This document shows positions 9,001 through 19,900 of a DNA stretch of 40,741 nucleotides, in pieces (the stretch's first letter is position 1; each line of letters opens with the position of its first letter). The DNA is from Blastocatellia bacterium (GTDB lineage Bacteria > Acidobacteriota > Blastocatellia > UBA7656): assembly GCA_023265195.1 (NCBI GenBank), contig JAHFUG010000011.1, positions 1-40,741 of the forward strand. Reading direction: 5' to 3'. A program made the translations under genes and the position numbers. The notes under the pieces were generated by a model that saw only the letters and a list, made by a program, of their open reading frames with translations, was not told the origin of the DNA and made no database searches.

Positions 9001-12000
9001 TGGTTCAACCTTGGCGTCGGCAAATCCGGGTCGAGTGGAACGTAGGCCGCGCCTGCTTTGAGCACTCCGAGAACCGCCACAACCATCTCGATCCCGCGTT
9101 CGAGCGAAACGCCGGCAAGGCCGCCCGGATGAAGCCCCATTCTCCGCAAGTAAGCCGCCAGTTGATTGGCCCGGTTGTTGAGCTCTTCATAAGTCAAATA
9201 GCGGCCTTCGAATTCAACGGCGACGGCTGCGCCGCGGCGCTCAACCCGCCGTTGAAACATCTCGTGAAGGGTGACTTCCAAATCATAATCTCTCGCGTTC
9301 GCGTTCCATTCGCGCAGCACCTGTTGAGTCTCGGGCTCCGTCATCAAGGATATCCGGCTTAACGGCTGATCGAGATCGCGGACTATCGATATCAGGGCTT
9401 GATTGAAATGGCTCAACATTCTTTCGATGGTCGCTCGATCATACAAATCGGTGTTGTACTCGAGGTCCAGCACTACGCCGGAGGGCCCATCGCTTGCCGC
9501 GAAGTTGAGATCGACTTTCGCCGTACTCGTATGAAGGGCGAACCCGCTGACCGTCAGTCCCTGGAGATCGAGCGCCGGAGCCGGCGTGTTCTGGAGAGTC
9601 ATCATTACTTGAAACAGCGGATTGCGGCTCGCGCTTCGCTCCGGCTGCAACTCTTCCACGAGCCGCTCGAAGGGCAGTTCCTGACGCGCGTAAGCCTCCA
9701 GCGCGGCATTTCTCGCCCGCCGCAACAGGCCGGCGGCAGTCGGCTCGCCAGCGAGGTCGACCTGTATTAGAAGGGTGTTTACGAAAAAGCCGATCAGGCC
9801 CTCGGTCTCAATTCGATCCCTGTTCGCCGCCGCCACTCCTACCGCGACCTGCTCCCGGCCACTGTATCGGCTCAGCACGAGATCGAGCCCGGCCAGAAGA
9901 GACATGAACATAGTCAGTCCTTCTCGACGGCACGCGCGCTTGAGATCGCCCTCCAATGCTCCGCCCAGCGGCAGCCGAGCTGTCGCCCCGTGATGCGACT
10001 CGACAATTGGGCGAGGCCGGTCGGTGGGAATCTCGAAGGTTCTCCCGGTCCATTTACGTTTCCAGTACTCCAGGAGCGAATCCAACACCTCGCCTTCGAG
10101 CCGCTGCCGTTGCCAGCGCGCATAGTCGATGTATTGGATCGGCGGTTCCTCGATCGTCGACCGGCGCCCGCTTAGCCGATCCCGGTACAGCGCGCTTACT
10201 TCCCTGAGCAAGACTCCGATCGACCAGCCGTCGGATACGATGTGGTGCATAACGACCGACATGGAGTGTCTATCGCCGGCAAGCCTGATGGCGATCCACC
10301 TGATAAGCGGTCCGTTAGCCAGGTCGAATGTCCGGCGCGACTCTTTACGTTGTATCTCGTATGCGAGTGATTCGCGCAGCGATTCATTTTCTATAGCCGA
10401 TAAATCGACGAGCGATAGGGCCTGATATTCGCGATCGCGCACTTCTTGCGCCGGTTCCCCGCCTTCCTCGATAAACGCCGTTCTGAGGACTTCGTGACGT
10501 TCGACGATTTCGTTCAGGCTGAGTTCGAGCGCTTTCTGGTTGAGATAGCCCTCCAGCCTGGCTGCCAGAGGGACGTTGTATACGGGACTGCCGCCGTTCC
10601 ATTGATGCAGGAACCAGAGACGTTGCTGAGCGAAGGATAGCTTCGCGCGGCGCGCGCCTTCCGCTTTGATCGAGCCGGGCGCGGGCGAACCAATCGACTT
10701 CCGCGCTTCTTCGATCTTACCGGCGAGGGATTGAACGGTTGGGTTGCTGAACAGATCCGTTAGCGTGACATCGATCTCGAAAGCCGCTCGTATTTTGGAC
10801 ACGGCTTGCGCGGCAAGCATGGAATGGCCGCCCACTTCAAAGAAGTCGTCGAATATTCCGACTCTCCGAACGTCGAGCAAGTCTTCCCAAACGCCGGCGA
10901 CTATCTCCTCGACCGGCGTTCTCGGACGTTCATATTCCACTCGCTCGTCATCGGCGTCCGGATCAGGCAACGCGCTCTTATCGATCTTTCCATTCGGGGT
11001 AAGAGGAATTTGCGTCAGCCGCACCAGGTGATTGGGAACCATGTAGTCGGGCAGGTTCTGCTTTAGATAACGTCGAAGCTCGGACTCTCCAAGCGCCGCC
11101 CCAGGCCGGGTGAGAAAATATCCCACCAGTTTTTTCGCGGTCGCGCCGCCTTTGATTATCACCAGAGCCTCGGCGATCGCGGGATGGCCATTGAGCATCG
11201 CCTGGATCTCCGCCGGCTCGATCCGATAACCGCGGACCTTCACCTGGTCATCCATGCGGCCAAGGAAAGCAAGCTTGCCGTCGGCGAGATATTTCACTTT
11301 ATCGCCGCTTCTATATGTCCGGGCTCCACTGACCGCCGAGAAGGGGTCGGGCCGGAACTGCTCGGCGGTGAGATCCGGCCGATTAAAATATCCCCGAGCC
11401 AAGCCGTCGCCTCCAATGCAAAGCTCGCCTGAAGCGCCGATTGGAAGTGGATCGAATCCAGCGTCGAGCACATACGCCTTCGCGTTGGAAACCGGTCTGC
11501 CGATCGGAATTGACGAAGCGTCGCAGTCACCGCTCTCGACGACGTGAAACGTCGCATACGTCGTGCATTCAGTCGGACCGTAGATGTTGATCACTCGACC
11601 GAAGCGCCGGTTAGCAAGCACTTCGCCAACACGTCGAGGATCGGCGGCCTCTCCGCCGAAGAGCAGATCGCGCACGCCGGCGAACGCCCAAGGCGCGCGC
11701 CGCGCGGTTTCGTTCAACAGCGCGGTAGCAATAAGCAGGATGCTGACCGCGTGGTTCTCCAGTTCCTCCGCGAGAACAGGCGGTGAGAGCACCGCATCCT
11801 TCGGCAGTATTGCTAATCGCGCCCCGTTGATCAGCGCGCCCCAGATCTCGAACGTCACAAGGTCAAAAGAAGCGTTCGACACCTGGCCGACGCAGTCTGA
11901 CGGACTGAACCTCGCGTGGTTTGTGTCGATCAAGAGATTTGCAATCGCGCGGTGAGTTATCGAAGCGCCCTTTGGCGTTCCGGTCGAGCCCGACGTGTAC

Positions 12001-13916
12001 ATCACGTAAGCGAGGTTATCCGGGGTAACCCGGCGCGGCGGGTTCTCATCGCCGTGGAACTGAACTTCCGACTGAACGAGATCGAGACAGACCACTTCGG
12101 TTCCGGTTTTCGGGAGAGACTCCACGAATCCGCTTGTCGTCAAAATCAAACGCAGCGGCGCGCCAACGATCATGGCCTCGAGCCGCGCCTTCGGATAGGC
12201 GGGGTCGAGCGGCGTGTAGCAGGCCCCAGCCTTCAGAATGCCCAGCATTCCAATCACCATCAGCGAGCTTCTGTCCAGGCACAACCCGATCGGAGTTTCG
12301 GGGCGGGTTCCCATCCGCGCCAACCGATGCGCGAGCGCATTGGCGCGCCTGTTCAACTCTCCATATGTGAGGCGCTCGTCCAGGTGTATTACCGCTATCG
12401 ACTCGGGTCTGGCGAGAACCTGCCGTTCAAAGAGTATCGGCAGCCCTTCCTCCGTGTAATCGCGAGCCGAGTCATTCCACTCATGGATGATCTGCCGCCG
12501 CTCCTCCTCGCACAGCAAATCCATCTCGCCAATCTTCAGTTTCGGATTCAGCGCGAGAATCGCGAGCACCCGTTCGTAATGGTGAAGCATTCGCTGAACG
12601 GTCGGTGAGTCATAGAGTTCGGAGCTGTACGACATCTCCGCTTTCAGGCCGTCGGCTTCGGTTAGCGAAAGGCTCAGGTCGAACTTGGCCGTTCCGGTAG
12701 GCAAGTCCAGCAGGTCGATATGAAGCCGTGGAAGCTCGATGGGCGGCATCGGCGCGTTCTGAAGCACCATCATCACTTGAATGATGGGAGAATGGCTCGC
12801 CGCCCTTTCGGGCCGCAGCTCCTGAACGAGTTTCTCGAAAGGAAGCTCCTGGTGTTCGTAAGCTTCGAGAGTCGCCGCCGCCACGCCGCGTAGCGCTTCG
12901 TCGAGACTCTTGCCTGCGTCCATGTTGGATCTGATGACGATCGTGTTCACGAAGAGACCGATCAGATCCGCAACGTCGCCGCTGAGTCTGTTCGCGATGG
13001 GCGCGCCCACCAAGACGTCGCTTTGTCCGCTGTACCGGTAGAGCAGGATGTTGAAAGCCGTCAAGAGCGTCATGAATAAGGTCGCGCCTTCTTGTCTGCT
13101 CAGCAGTTTCAATCGTTCGGTTAACTCCTCGGAAAGAGAAGAGGCGACGGACCCGCCGGCCCAGGTTGTTGCATTCGGCCTAGGCCGATCAGTGGGAAGG
13201 TCGAGGTATGACGAGCTTCCCGCGAGCTTCGCCGTCCAGTAATCCAATTCTTGTTTCAGCGCCGCTCCGGACAACGCGCGCCGCTGCCTGCGCGCGAAAT
13301 CGGCGTATTGCGTCGTCATCTCGCCAAGCGGCGAAGGCCGGCCATCGAGATAAGCTTCGTATAATGCGCACAACTCCCTGACCAGCACTCCCATCGACCA
13401 CCCGTCGGCGACGACGTGGTGCAAGACGATTACCAACAGGTGTTCGGAACCAGTTAGCCGGAGCAGCTTCCATCTAACCAACGGCCCGGCGCTCAAGTTG
13501 AACGGGCGCCTCGCTTCTCGCAGGGCGGCCGAAAGCGTGGCGGTCCGCCTTGAATGCTCGGCGACTTCACTCATGTCGACTAGGGCGATGGGATAATAGG
13601 CGCCCGGGAGCGCTACTTGAATGGGAAGCGCATCCACCGTAGCGAAAATCGTGCGCAGCACTTGATGCCGCCGCACGATTTCGTTGAGCGATTGCTCCAG
13701 AACTCGGCGATCGATCGCGCCCGTGAGCCTGATAGCGCAGGGCACATTGTACAGCGGCGCTTCAGGGGCCATTTCATTCAACACCCACAAGCGCTCCTGG
13801 GCGAATGAAAGAGGATTTCGCAACGCCAGCAGGCGGCGTTTGTCGGGCGAAAGAGCCTTTATTCGGCCGATGATTTCACTCACTTCGATGCACCGTTGCG
13901 GCGGAGGTCCGATCAA
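6003..13916 (-). CDS. NRPS, two modules plus terminal condensation domain (C-A-PCP-C-A-PCP-C)
   Basis: 2637 residues. The TTG at 13916 overlaps the previous NRPS stop (TTGA); a GTG at 13883 is the alternative start. Approximate domains: short docking/linker, C (HHVVADGWS ~172), A (TSGSTG ~643), PCP (GGHS ~1030), C (HHIVSDGWS ~1230), A (~1742), PCP (GGHS ~2128), C (HHVIFDGWS ~2325) to the end. Both A domains keep the A10 lysine (PNGK). Hand-read Stachelhaus codes are DLFLLGITY for the first, which I cannot assign (the Asp suggests an ordinary alpha-amino acid), and DVWHISLID for the second, one step from the classic serine code DVWHLSLID. No E, MT or TE domain is present. The terminal C has an intact catalytic motif and could release the chain by condensation or cyclisation. 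The second A domain has an unusual Ser/Ala/Gly-rich insert around residues 1660-1700. Confidence 0.97.
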   Translation of the reverse strand: MIGPPPQRCIEVSEIIGRIKALSPDKRRLLALRNPLSFAQERLWVLNEMAPEAPLYNVPCAIRLTGAIDRRVLEQSLNEIVRRHQVLRTIFATVDALPIQVALPGAYYPIALVDMSEVAEHSRRTATLSAALREARRPFNLSAGPLVRWKLLRLTGSEHLLVIVLHHVVADGWSMGVLVRELCALYEAYLDGRPSPLGEMTTQYADFARRQRRALSGAALKQELDYWTAKLAGSSSYLDLPTDRPRPNATTWAGGSVASSLSEELTERLKLLSRQEGATLFMTLLTAFNILLYRYSGQSDVLVGAPIANRLSGDVADLIGLFVNTIVIRSNMDAGKSLDEALRGVAAATLEAYEHQELPFEKLVQELRPERAASHSPIIQVMMVLQNAPMPPIELPRLHIDLLDLPTGTAKFDLSLSLTEADGLKAEMSYSSELYDSPTVQRMLHHYERVLAILALNPKLKIGEMDLLCEEERRQIIHEWNDSARDYTEEGLPILFERQVLARPESIAVIHLDERLTYGELNRRANALAHRLARMGTRPETPIGLCLDRSSLMVIGMLGILKAGACYTPLDPAYPKARLEAMIVGAPLRLILTTSGFVESLPKTGTEVVCLDLVQSEVQFHGDENPPRRVTPDNLAYVMYTSGSTGTPKGASITHRAIANLLIDTNHARFSPSDCVGQVSNASFDLVTFEIWGALINGARLAILPKDAVLSPPVLAEELENHAVSILLIATALLNETARRAPWAFAGVRDLLFGGEAADPRRVGEVLANRRFGRVINIYGPTECTTYATFHVVESGDCDASSIPIGRPVSNAKAYVLDAGFDPLPIGASGELCIGGDGLARGYFNRPDLTAEQFRPDPFSAVSGARTYRSGDKVKYLADGKLAFLGRMDDQVKVRGYRIEPAEIQAMLNGHPAIAEALVIIKGGATAKKLVGYFLTRPGAALGESELRRYLKQNLPDYMVPNHLVRLTQIPLTPNGKIDKSALPDPDADDERVEYERPRTPVEEIVAGVWEDLLDVRRVGIFDDFFEVGGHSMLAAQAVSKIRAAFEIDVTLTDLFSNPTVQSLAGKIEEARKSIGSPAPGSIKAEGARRAKLSFAQQRLWFLHQWNGGSPVYNVPLAARLEGYLNQKALELSLNEIVERHEVLRTAFIEEGGEPAQEVRDREYQALSLVDLSAIENESLRESLAYEIQRKESRRTFDLANGPLIRWIAIRLAGDRHSMSVVMHHIVSDGWSIGVLLREVSALYRDRLSGRRSTIEEPPIQYIDYARWQRQRLEGEVLDSLLEYWKRKWTGRTFEIPTDRPRPIVESHHGATARLPLGGALEGDLKRACRREGLTMFMSLLAGLDLVLSRYSGREQVAVGVAAANRDRIETEGLIGFFVNTLLIQVDLAGEPTAAGLLRRARNAALEAYARQELPFERLVEELQPERSASRNPLFQVMMTLQNTPAPALDLQGLTVSGFALHTSTAKVDLNFAASDGPSGVVLDLEYNTDLYDRATIERMLSHFNQALISIVRDLDQPLSRISLMTEPETQQVLREWNANARDYDLEVTLHEMFQRRVERRGAAVAVEFEGRYLTYEELNNRANQLAAYLRRMGLHPGGLAGVSLERGIEMVVAVLGVLKAGAAYVPLDPDLPTPRLNHMIQDAGIRVLIGSRRETPDVGQAAGLPPMSKARESTAGDNGAKDSTSSEIGAASFHETVRRDDLIVIRVDADSGEIACESKTNLNTGVTPLNLAYVIYTSGSTGAPKGAMNTHRGVCNRLIWMQEAFRLTGDDRVLQKTPISFDVSVWELFWPLIAGARLVLARPEGHRDPEYLAEMIARSRVTTLHFVPSMLQVFLESADLKKCGGVKRVISSGEALGWELQERFFSRINAELHNLYGPTEAAIDVTSWRCRPGQPAGPIPIGRPIANIRICVLDHTLAPSPIGIPGELHIGGVGLSNGYVNRPELTAEKFIPDPFAEPGERLYKTGDLARFLPGGDIQYLGRLDHQVKIRGFRIEMGEIEAELNRLPDVAESAVAAVENGRREKQLVAYVVPVDRASFSEQSVRRRLRERLPDYMTPAAVLTLDRLPLTPNGKLDRRALPQPETIGSRAEFVAPRSTVEEILAGIWSEVIGAGSIGAYDNFFELGGHSLLAVRAAARVQQVFQVPVPLSKCFELPKLADFADYVERELAADAKVESEPLLRLDRHSPAPLSYSQERMLWFEMTRARWRSVSNMCFALKITGALDPRTLKQAITEIATRHDVLRTRIVFESGRPLQAVDAPLDSVFNLVDLRETSNEERIAAARALIEREVNRRFDLLSGPLFCFTLAQFDDADQLLILSVHHVIFDGWSLGVLMNELISLYRALSAGERPALPEPAFQYREIVDWRQRTHGDSELEYWVEKLRDVPTLLKLPADWPRPEEPSYDGAVETLILPNELKLKLNSAAAGQGVTLFVALLAAFKAMLYSVTGEEDIVVGSPDADRNRLETENLIGLFVVTLMIRTRLSAGLRFAELLRQVREEVLEAYAHRYVSIPKVAEALQQDRDLGDMPLYQVIFGLQSFPAPPPKPDGFSIEPYPTGVTASKFDLSMFCRETPAGVDVSVVYRTELFRSSTVREMLAVFNEIIIAVSETPLLALSSLPRFRSVAAEYDLVGESKRR
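8922..8936. repeat. Palindrome inside an NRPS adenylation-domain insert
   Basis: CAAGCCGGCGGCTTG is a 15-bp palindrome around a central G. It lies within the in-frame insert of the serine A domain (protein QAAGLPP). Such an element inside a coding region may be an old insertion of a REP-like sequence. Confidence 0.45.
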
Positions 13917-16900
13917 GCCCGCGATTCCATTTCGAGCAGCTCTTTGACCTCTTCAGGCGACAGGCCGTCGAGTTCGGAGAGTTGCCGATCGATAGCGCCC
14001 AGGGCCTGATACGAGGTGCGGCGAGACGGCTCCAATCCGCCTTCCACAAAACCGCGCTCCCGCGCCAAGCTCGCGATCTCGGCGATCGTCGCCGCCCTGA
14101 AAAGCTCTTGCAGGGCGAGTGTGACTCCAAGCTCTTCTCGAAGCCGCGTTACAACCCTGGTCGCCAACAGCGAATGGCCGCCAAGATCAAAGAAGTTGTC
14201 ATGTATTCCAAGCCGCGTGACCGCGAGTTCTTCGCTCCAGATTCGCGCGATCACGCGTTCGAGATCGTTCCTCGGCTGGATCGACGCGCGTGGGGCCGCG
14301 TCCAGGGCGGCCGGCGGCAACGCCTTCCGATCGACTTTGCCGTTGGCGGTCATGGGCAGCGCCGCCAGTTTGACGAACACGTTTGGGATCAAGTAGTCGG
14401 GCAGCTTCGATTTGAGGTGCTCCCTTAGCTCGGCAGTACCGGGCTCCGCTCCATCAACGAAAACGACATACGCCGCCAGCGACTTTCGAGAGCCTTCCCC
14501 GCGGGGCGCCACCACGGCCTGGCTGACCGCGGGGTGTTGATGAAGCGCGGCTTCAATTTCCGCCGGCTCCACCCGGTAGCCTCGGATTTTTATTTGATTA
14601 TCGATGCGCCCAAGGAATTCGATCCGCCCGTCGGCCAGGAATTTCCCAAGATCGCCCGTTCTGTATATTCTTTGCCCCGGCTCGGCCGAATACGGATCAG
14701 GGACGAATCGCTCGGCGGTCACGCCGGGTCCGCCCAGGTATCCTCTTGCCAGACCGTCTCCGCCGATATTGATCTCTCCACCCACTCCTATTGGGACCGG
14801 ACATTTCGCGGAGTCCAGAATGTAGACTCTTGCATTGTCGACCGGGCGGCCTATAGGCGCTCTCGACGCCAACTCTTCCTCGCGGCCGATGGAGCCGCAG
14901 CAAGAGAAGGTAGTGCACTCCGTGGGCCCATAACCGTTGATGACACGTCGGGCAGGCGATCGAGCCAGCGCCTTTTTTACCTGCGGCACGGGAAGGACGT
15001 CTCCCCCGGCTAGCAATTGCCGCACATTATCGAGGCTGTCGATGTGATGGTCGATCATCTGCTCGAATAAGGCCGAGGTCAGCCACAAAAAGGTTACGTT
15101 GTGGCGTTCAATCGCCTGCGCCAATTCCATGAGAGATGACTTTCCCCCGCGATGGACGACGAGCGTGGCCCCGTTCAGCAGACTTCCCCAGATTTCCAGC
15201 GTCGACGCGTCAAAAGAGATTGGAGAGGCGTGAAAGAATACATCATCGGCTCCGAAGCTGGCGTAGTGCGCGCCTCTGACCAACCTGATCACGTTGCGAT
15301 GCGTGACCATTACTCCCTTTGGCCGGCCCGTTGATCCCGACGTATACATAACATAAGCGAGATTCTCGGGACTTGCCGCGCAAATGGGATTCAACGGGTG
15401 TTGCCGGCTCGGCCACCGCCGCCACTCGTCCATCAACACGATTCGCATTGGAGGTTCGGCCGGAGAAGGCCACAGGCTCGCGCGCGTTATCACGACCTCT
15501 ATTCCGGCGTCGCGCGCCATGTAGTCAAGGCGCTCCGGCGGATAATCGGGATCGAGCGGCGCGTAAGCTCCTCCGGACTTCAACACGCCGAGTATCGCGA
15601 TCATCAGATCGAAGCTCCTGTTCAGCAAAATCCCAACCGGAGTTTCCGGACCGGCGCCGAGACCCTGTAAGTAGCAAGCCAATTGACTCGCCCGCCGGTT
15701 CAGTTCTCCGTAGCTTATGCTATCTCCCTCGAGGGTCAGGGCCACCCTATGCGGAGTGCAATCGGCTTGCTCAAGGAACAACTCGTGTATCGTTTTGCCG
15801 GATGGATAGGCCGAGGCAGTCTGGTTCCATTCCTCCAATATTCGCGCCCGCTCCCGGCTGCTCATTACTTCGATCTCGCGAATTGGACGGGCCAGGCTCT
15901 CGGCCGAGGAACTCAACACGTTTCGGTATTGATCTCCGATCCGCCGTATGGTCGTTTGGTCGAACAAGGCGGTCTTGTATTCGATCGTCAGATGCAAATC
16001 TCCATCCGTCTCCATCAGATAAAATCCCAGATCGAACTTCGACGTTTTAGTTTCCAGATCGATCGGCGTCAACCGCGACTCCCCGATCTCGAGTTCCGGC
16101 ATCGACATGTTCTGAAGAGCCATCGCTACTTGGAAGAGCGGATTTTGAGACGCGTTTCTATCAAGCTTCAACTGCTCGATGATTTTCTCGAACGGCGTCT
16201 CCGCATTGTCGTAAGCCTCCAAGGTCATCTCTCTTGTCCGTTCCACCAACCGGCCGAACGTCAAGTCTCCGGTTATCCTGGTTCGCAGAGCCAGCGTGTT
16301 CACGAAGAGTCCTATAAGCCGTTCCGTTCCCGCTTTCTTCCGGTTGGCCAGCGGCGTTCCGATCACGATATCCTCCGCGCCGCCGGTGAGCCGATGCAGC
16401 AGCACGTTCAAGCCCGCCACCAGCGTCATGAATATCGTGGCGCCTTGCCTCGCGCTGACCTCCTTCAGTCTTTCAGTCAAGTCTCGTCCTAGAAGAAAAC
16501 TCTCAGCCGCGCCCGCGTAACTCATCGCCGAGGCGGGCGGCCGGTCGTAAGGTAGTTGGATGACGCCCTCGACTCCCGCTAGTTGCCGCCGCCAGTAAGC
16601 GGCTTGCTCCGAAAAGTCCCGGCTCCCAAACCAGCTTCGTTCCAGAAGGGCATAGTCTCCGTATTGGAACGGGAGATCGTCGAGACTCGCGGGCCCTTCG
16701 GCCGGGACGCCGTATAGCCGCGCGATCTCACGCAACAGCACTCCTATCGACCATCCATCGCCGATGATGTGGTGCATCACCACGACCAGCACGTGGTCCG
16801 CTTCGCCTAGCGTGATCAATCTCCACCGCGCGGGCGGAGAGGCGGACAAGTGGAATGGCTCCCGCGCCGCCACCGAAGCCAGTTTCAGCGCCTCGCCGTC

Positions 16901-19900
16901 CCGTTCTCGCGAATCGATCGCCGTTAGATCTATTTCGAGAAGGCAATGGACCGCGTGTTGCGCAACTTCCTGAGTTGGCCGGCCCGGCTCTTCTTCGATG
17001 AAGGTGGTCCGAAGTATTTCGTGCCGGCGTACGATTTCGTTCAAGGCGCTCCGGAGCCGCTCAATATCAAGCGGCCCTCGGATCCGCGCCGCCGTTGGCA
17101 AGTTGTACAACGGTGAACCAGGCTCCCACTTGTCCAGGAACCACAGCCGCTGCTGCGCGTATGACAGTGGATTTCGCGTGGACTCGCCCGCGCCGGCGCG
17201 CCGAAGGGGAACATCGGCGGGTTTCTTTCTACATCCTTCGACTACCGCCGCGAATTCTTCCAACGTCGGGCGCTCGAATATGGTCCTAACACGCAACTGA
17301 ACGGCGAAACACTCCGCTACCCGGGACACTAGCTGCATCGCCAGAAGCGAATGGCCGCCCAACTCAAAAAAATTGTCGCTTCTCGCGATTTTCGCCACAC
17401 CCAACAAGGCCGTCCATATTCCCGCGAGTATCTCCTCGACGACGGTCGCCGGAGCGGAGTCTGTTTTTTCATCCGGCGCGATTTCCGCCGCCGCCAGCGC
17501 GCGTCTGTCGAGTTTTCCGTTGGGCGTCAACGGCATTCGCTCGATCTTGACGATTAGCGCCGGCAGCATGTATTCGGGGAGCCGCTCCGCCAGATAATTT
17601 CTTATCTCTCGCCGGCTGAAATCCGCGTCTTCTTTCGTGGCGACGTACCCAACGACCCGCTTTTGACCGGCTTGTTCCTTGGCGGCCACGGCGCATTGAC
17701 GAACGGAAGGGTGTTTAGCAAGCATCGCTTCTATTTCGCCGAGCTCGATTCGATAGCCGCGGAGTTTGATCTGATTGTCGCTTCGGCCCCGGAGCTCGAC
17801 CTTTCCATTTCGTTTGAACCGGGCCAAGTCGCCGGTGCGGTATAAGCGGCTCCCAGGCTTAGTGGAGCAGGGATCAGGCCTAAACCGGTCCGCGGTAAGG
17901 CCGGGCCGTCTCAAGTAGCCTCTTGCGAGCCCCTCGCCGCCCAAACATAGTTCGCCGATCGCGCCAATCGGGGCCAGGCGCGAATTAGGGTCCATCACAT
18001 AGAGCTGAGTATTTGTTATTGGCCTGCCGATGAGCGGCGCTCGGCTATTCCCTCTCTCGATCTCCTCGCAAGTTGAATAGGTGGTGTCTTCGGTCGGACC
18101 GTAGAGATTCAGCACTCGCTCGACGGCGGCGGTTGAGTAGACGCGCTCCACAAGCTCCGCTTCGAGCGGCTCTCCGGCGAGATTGACTATCCTAACCGAG
18201 CTTCCGAGGCCGTCTTGCCGCGCCAATTCGGCCATCGCCGAGGGCACCGTGTTGATCAGAGTCACCCAGTCGCGCGTTGGCGATTCCACGCCGTCGAAGA
18301 CGTCTTCCGCCAATACCACGCTCCCTCCCCGGGCAAGCGTGACGAACAGCTCGAAGACGGATAAATCGAAGCATATGGAGGTCGACGCAAGCACTCCCTG
18401 AAGATCTTCGTCTGAAAAAACGGAGCGGCTCCAGCCGATGAGCTCGACCGCGCTCCGATGCTCGATGGCTGCTCCCTTCGGCTTTCCAGTCGACCCGGAG
18501 GTGTATATCACGTAAGCGAGGTTCTCCGGCGCCGCGAGGCTGGCCACCCGCTCACCGTCAAACGGCGCGACGCGGTCCTGCTCGGCGTCAAGCACTATCA
18601 ACGCCGCGGCCCCTTCGGGAATTTTGTCGACGAGGCTCTGCTCCGTGACGATCATCGCCGCTTCCGCGTCTTCGAGCATGAAGGCGACTCGTTCGAGAGG
18701 ATACCTCGGGTCAATAGGCAGATAGGCCGCGCCGGTTTTCATAACCGCCAACAGCGTGATAACCAACTCGATGTTTCGGTTCATCGCGACGCCGACCAGT
18801 ATTTCGGGACGCGCTCCCTGGCGCCGCAGGTAAGCGGAAAACTGGTCCGCCCTCCGGTTCATCTCTCCGTAGCTCACGGCGGCGCCTCCGCGCCTGAGCG
18901 CTATCCGCTCGGGAGTGAGCCGCGCTTGAGCGTCGATCATCCCGTGAATCGTAGTAGCCTGCGCCGGCCGGCTCGCGGTTTGGTTCCAATCCAATGTCAG
19001 ACATCTCATCTCTGCTTCCGTCAGGAGGTTGGTGTCTCTCAGCCTGCGCTCCGGCTGCTCCACGGCCGAGCGAATTACCTGCTCCCAGTGACCCATCATC
19101 CGCCTGATTGTTTCCTGATCGAAGAGATCCGTGTTGTACTCAAAGTAAACGCCGAATCCGCCGTCGAGATCATCGACCGAAGCCGTCAAATCGAATTTGG
19201 CGGTTCCGGTCTCGGCGCGGAAGGGCCTCATCTTTAGACCACCCATCTCCAAATCCGGAATAGGCGCGTTCTGATAGGCGAACATCACCTGAAAGAGAGG
19301 GTTCCGGATGAGACTTCTTTCGGGCTGCAGCTCCTCGACAAGCTTTTCAAACGGCAGATCCTGGTGGGTGTACGCGTCCAGCGTGGCGCCGCGAACGTGC
19401 TTCAGATAGTCGATGAAGCTCTGATCTTCGATTATCCGGGTTCTCAGCACCAGCGTGTTGACGAAGAACCCAATCAATCCCTCCAATTCTTCGTGGCCGC
19501 GGTTCGCCACGGGACTTCCGACGGCCAGATCTCCCTGGCCCGTATATCCGTGAATGAGGAGCTTGAACGAAGCGAGCAGAGCCATGAACGGAGTAGCGCC
19601 GTTCCGCCTGGCGAGGAGCCTCACTCGATCGGCGAGATCTTCCGCCAACCGGCCCTGCTCGGTTGCTCCCTTGAACGTCCGCGCGGGAGGTCTCGGCCGA
19701 TCCGCCGGCAGCTCCAGTATCTCCGTTCCCTCGAGCGCGCCTTCCCAATAGCTCAACAATGCTTCGAGCGCCGGGCCGTCAAGCCACTCGCGCTGCCACC
19801 GCGCGTAATCACCGTATTGCAAAGGCGGCTCTTCAGAGTCCGGCGGCTCTCCCCTGATGAATGAGCCATACAGCGCCGAGAGTTCCTTGAGCAGGATTCC

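Noticed and set aside
6003-13916. Epimerisation domain at the end of the second NRPS
   Set aside because: The last domain starts with a C1-type motif (LSYSQERMLWF) and has HHVIFDGWS with normal condensation-domain spacing; it is followed by no further module, but it does not look like an E domain.
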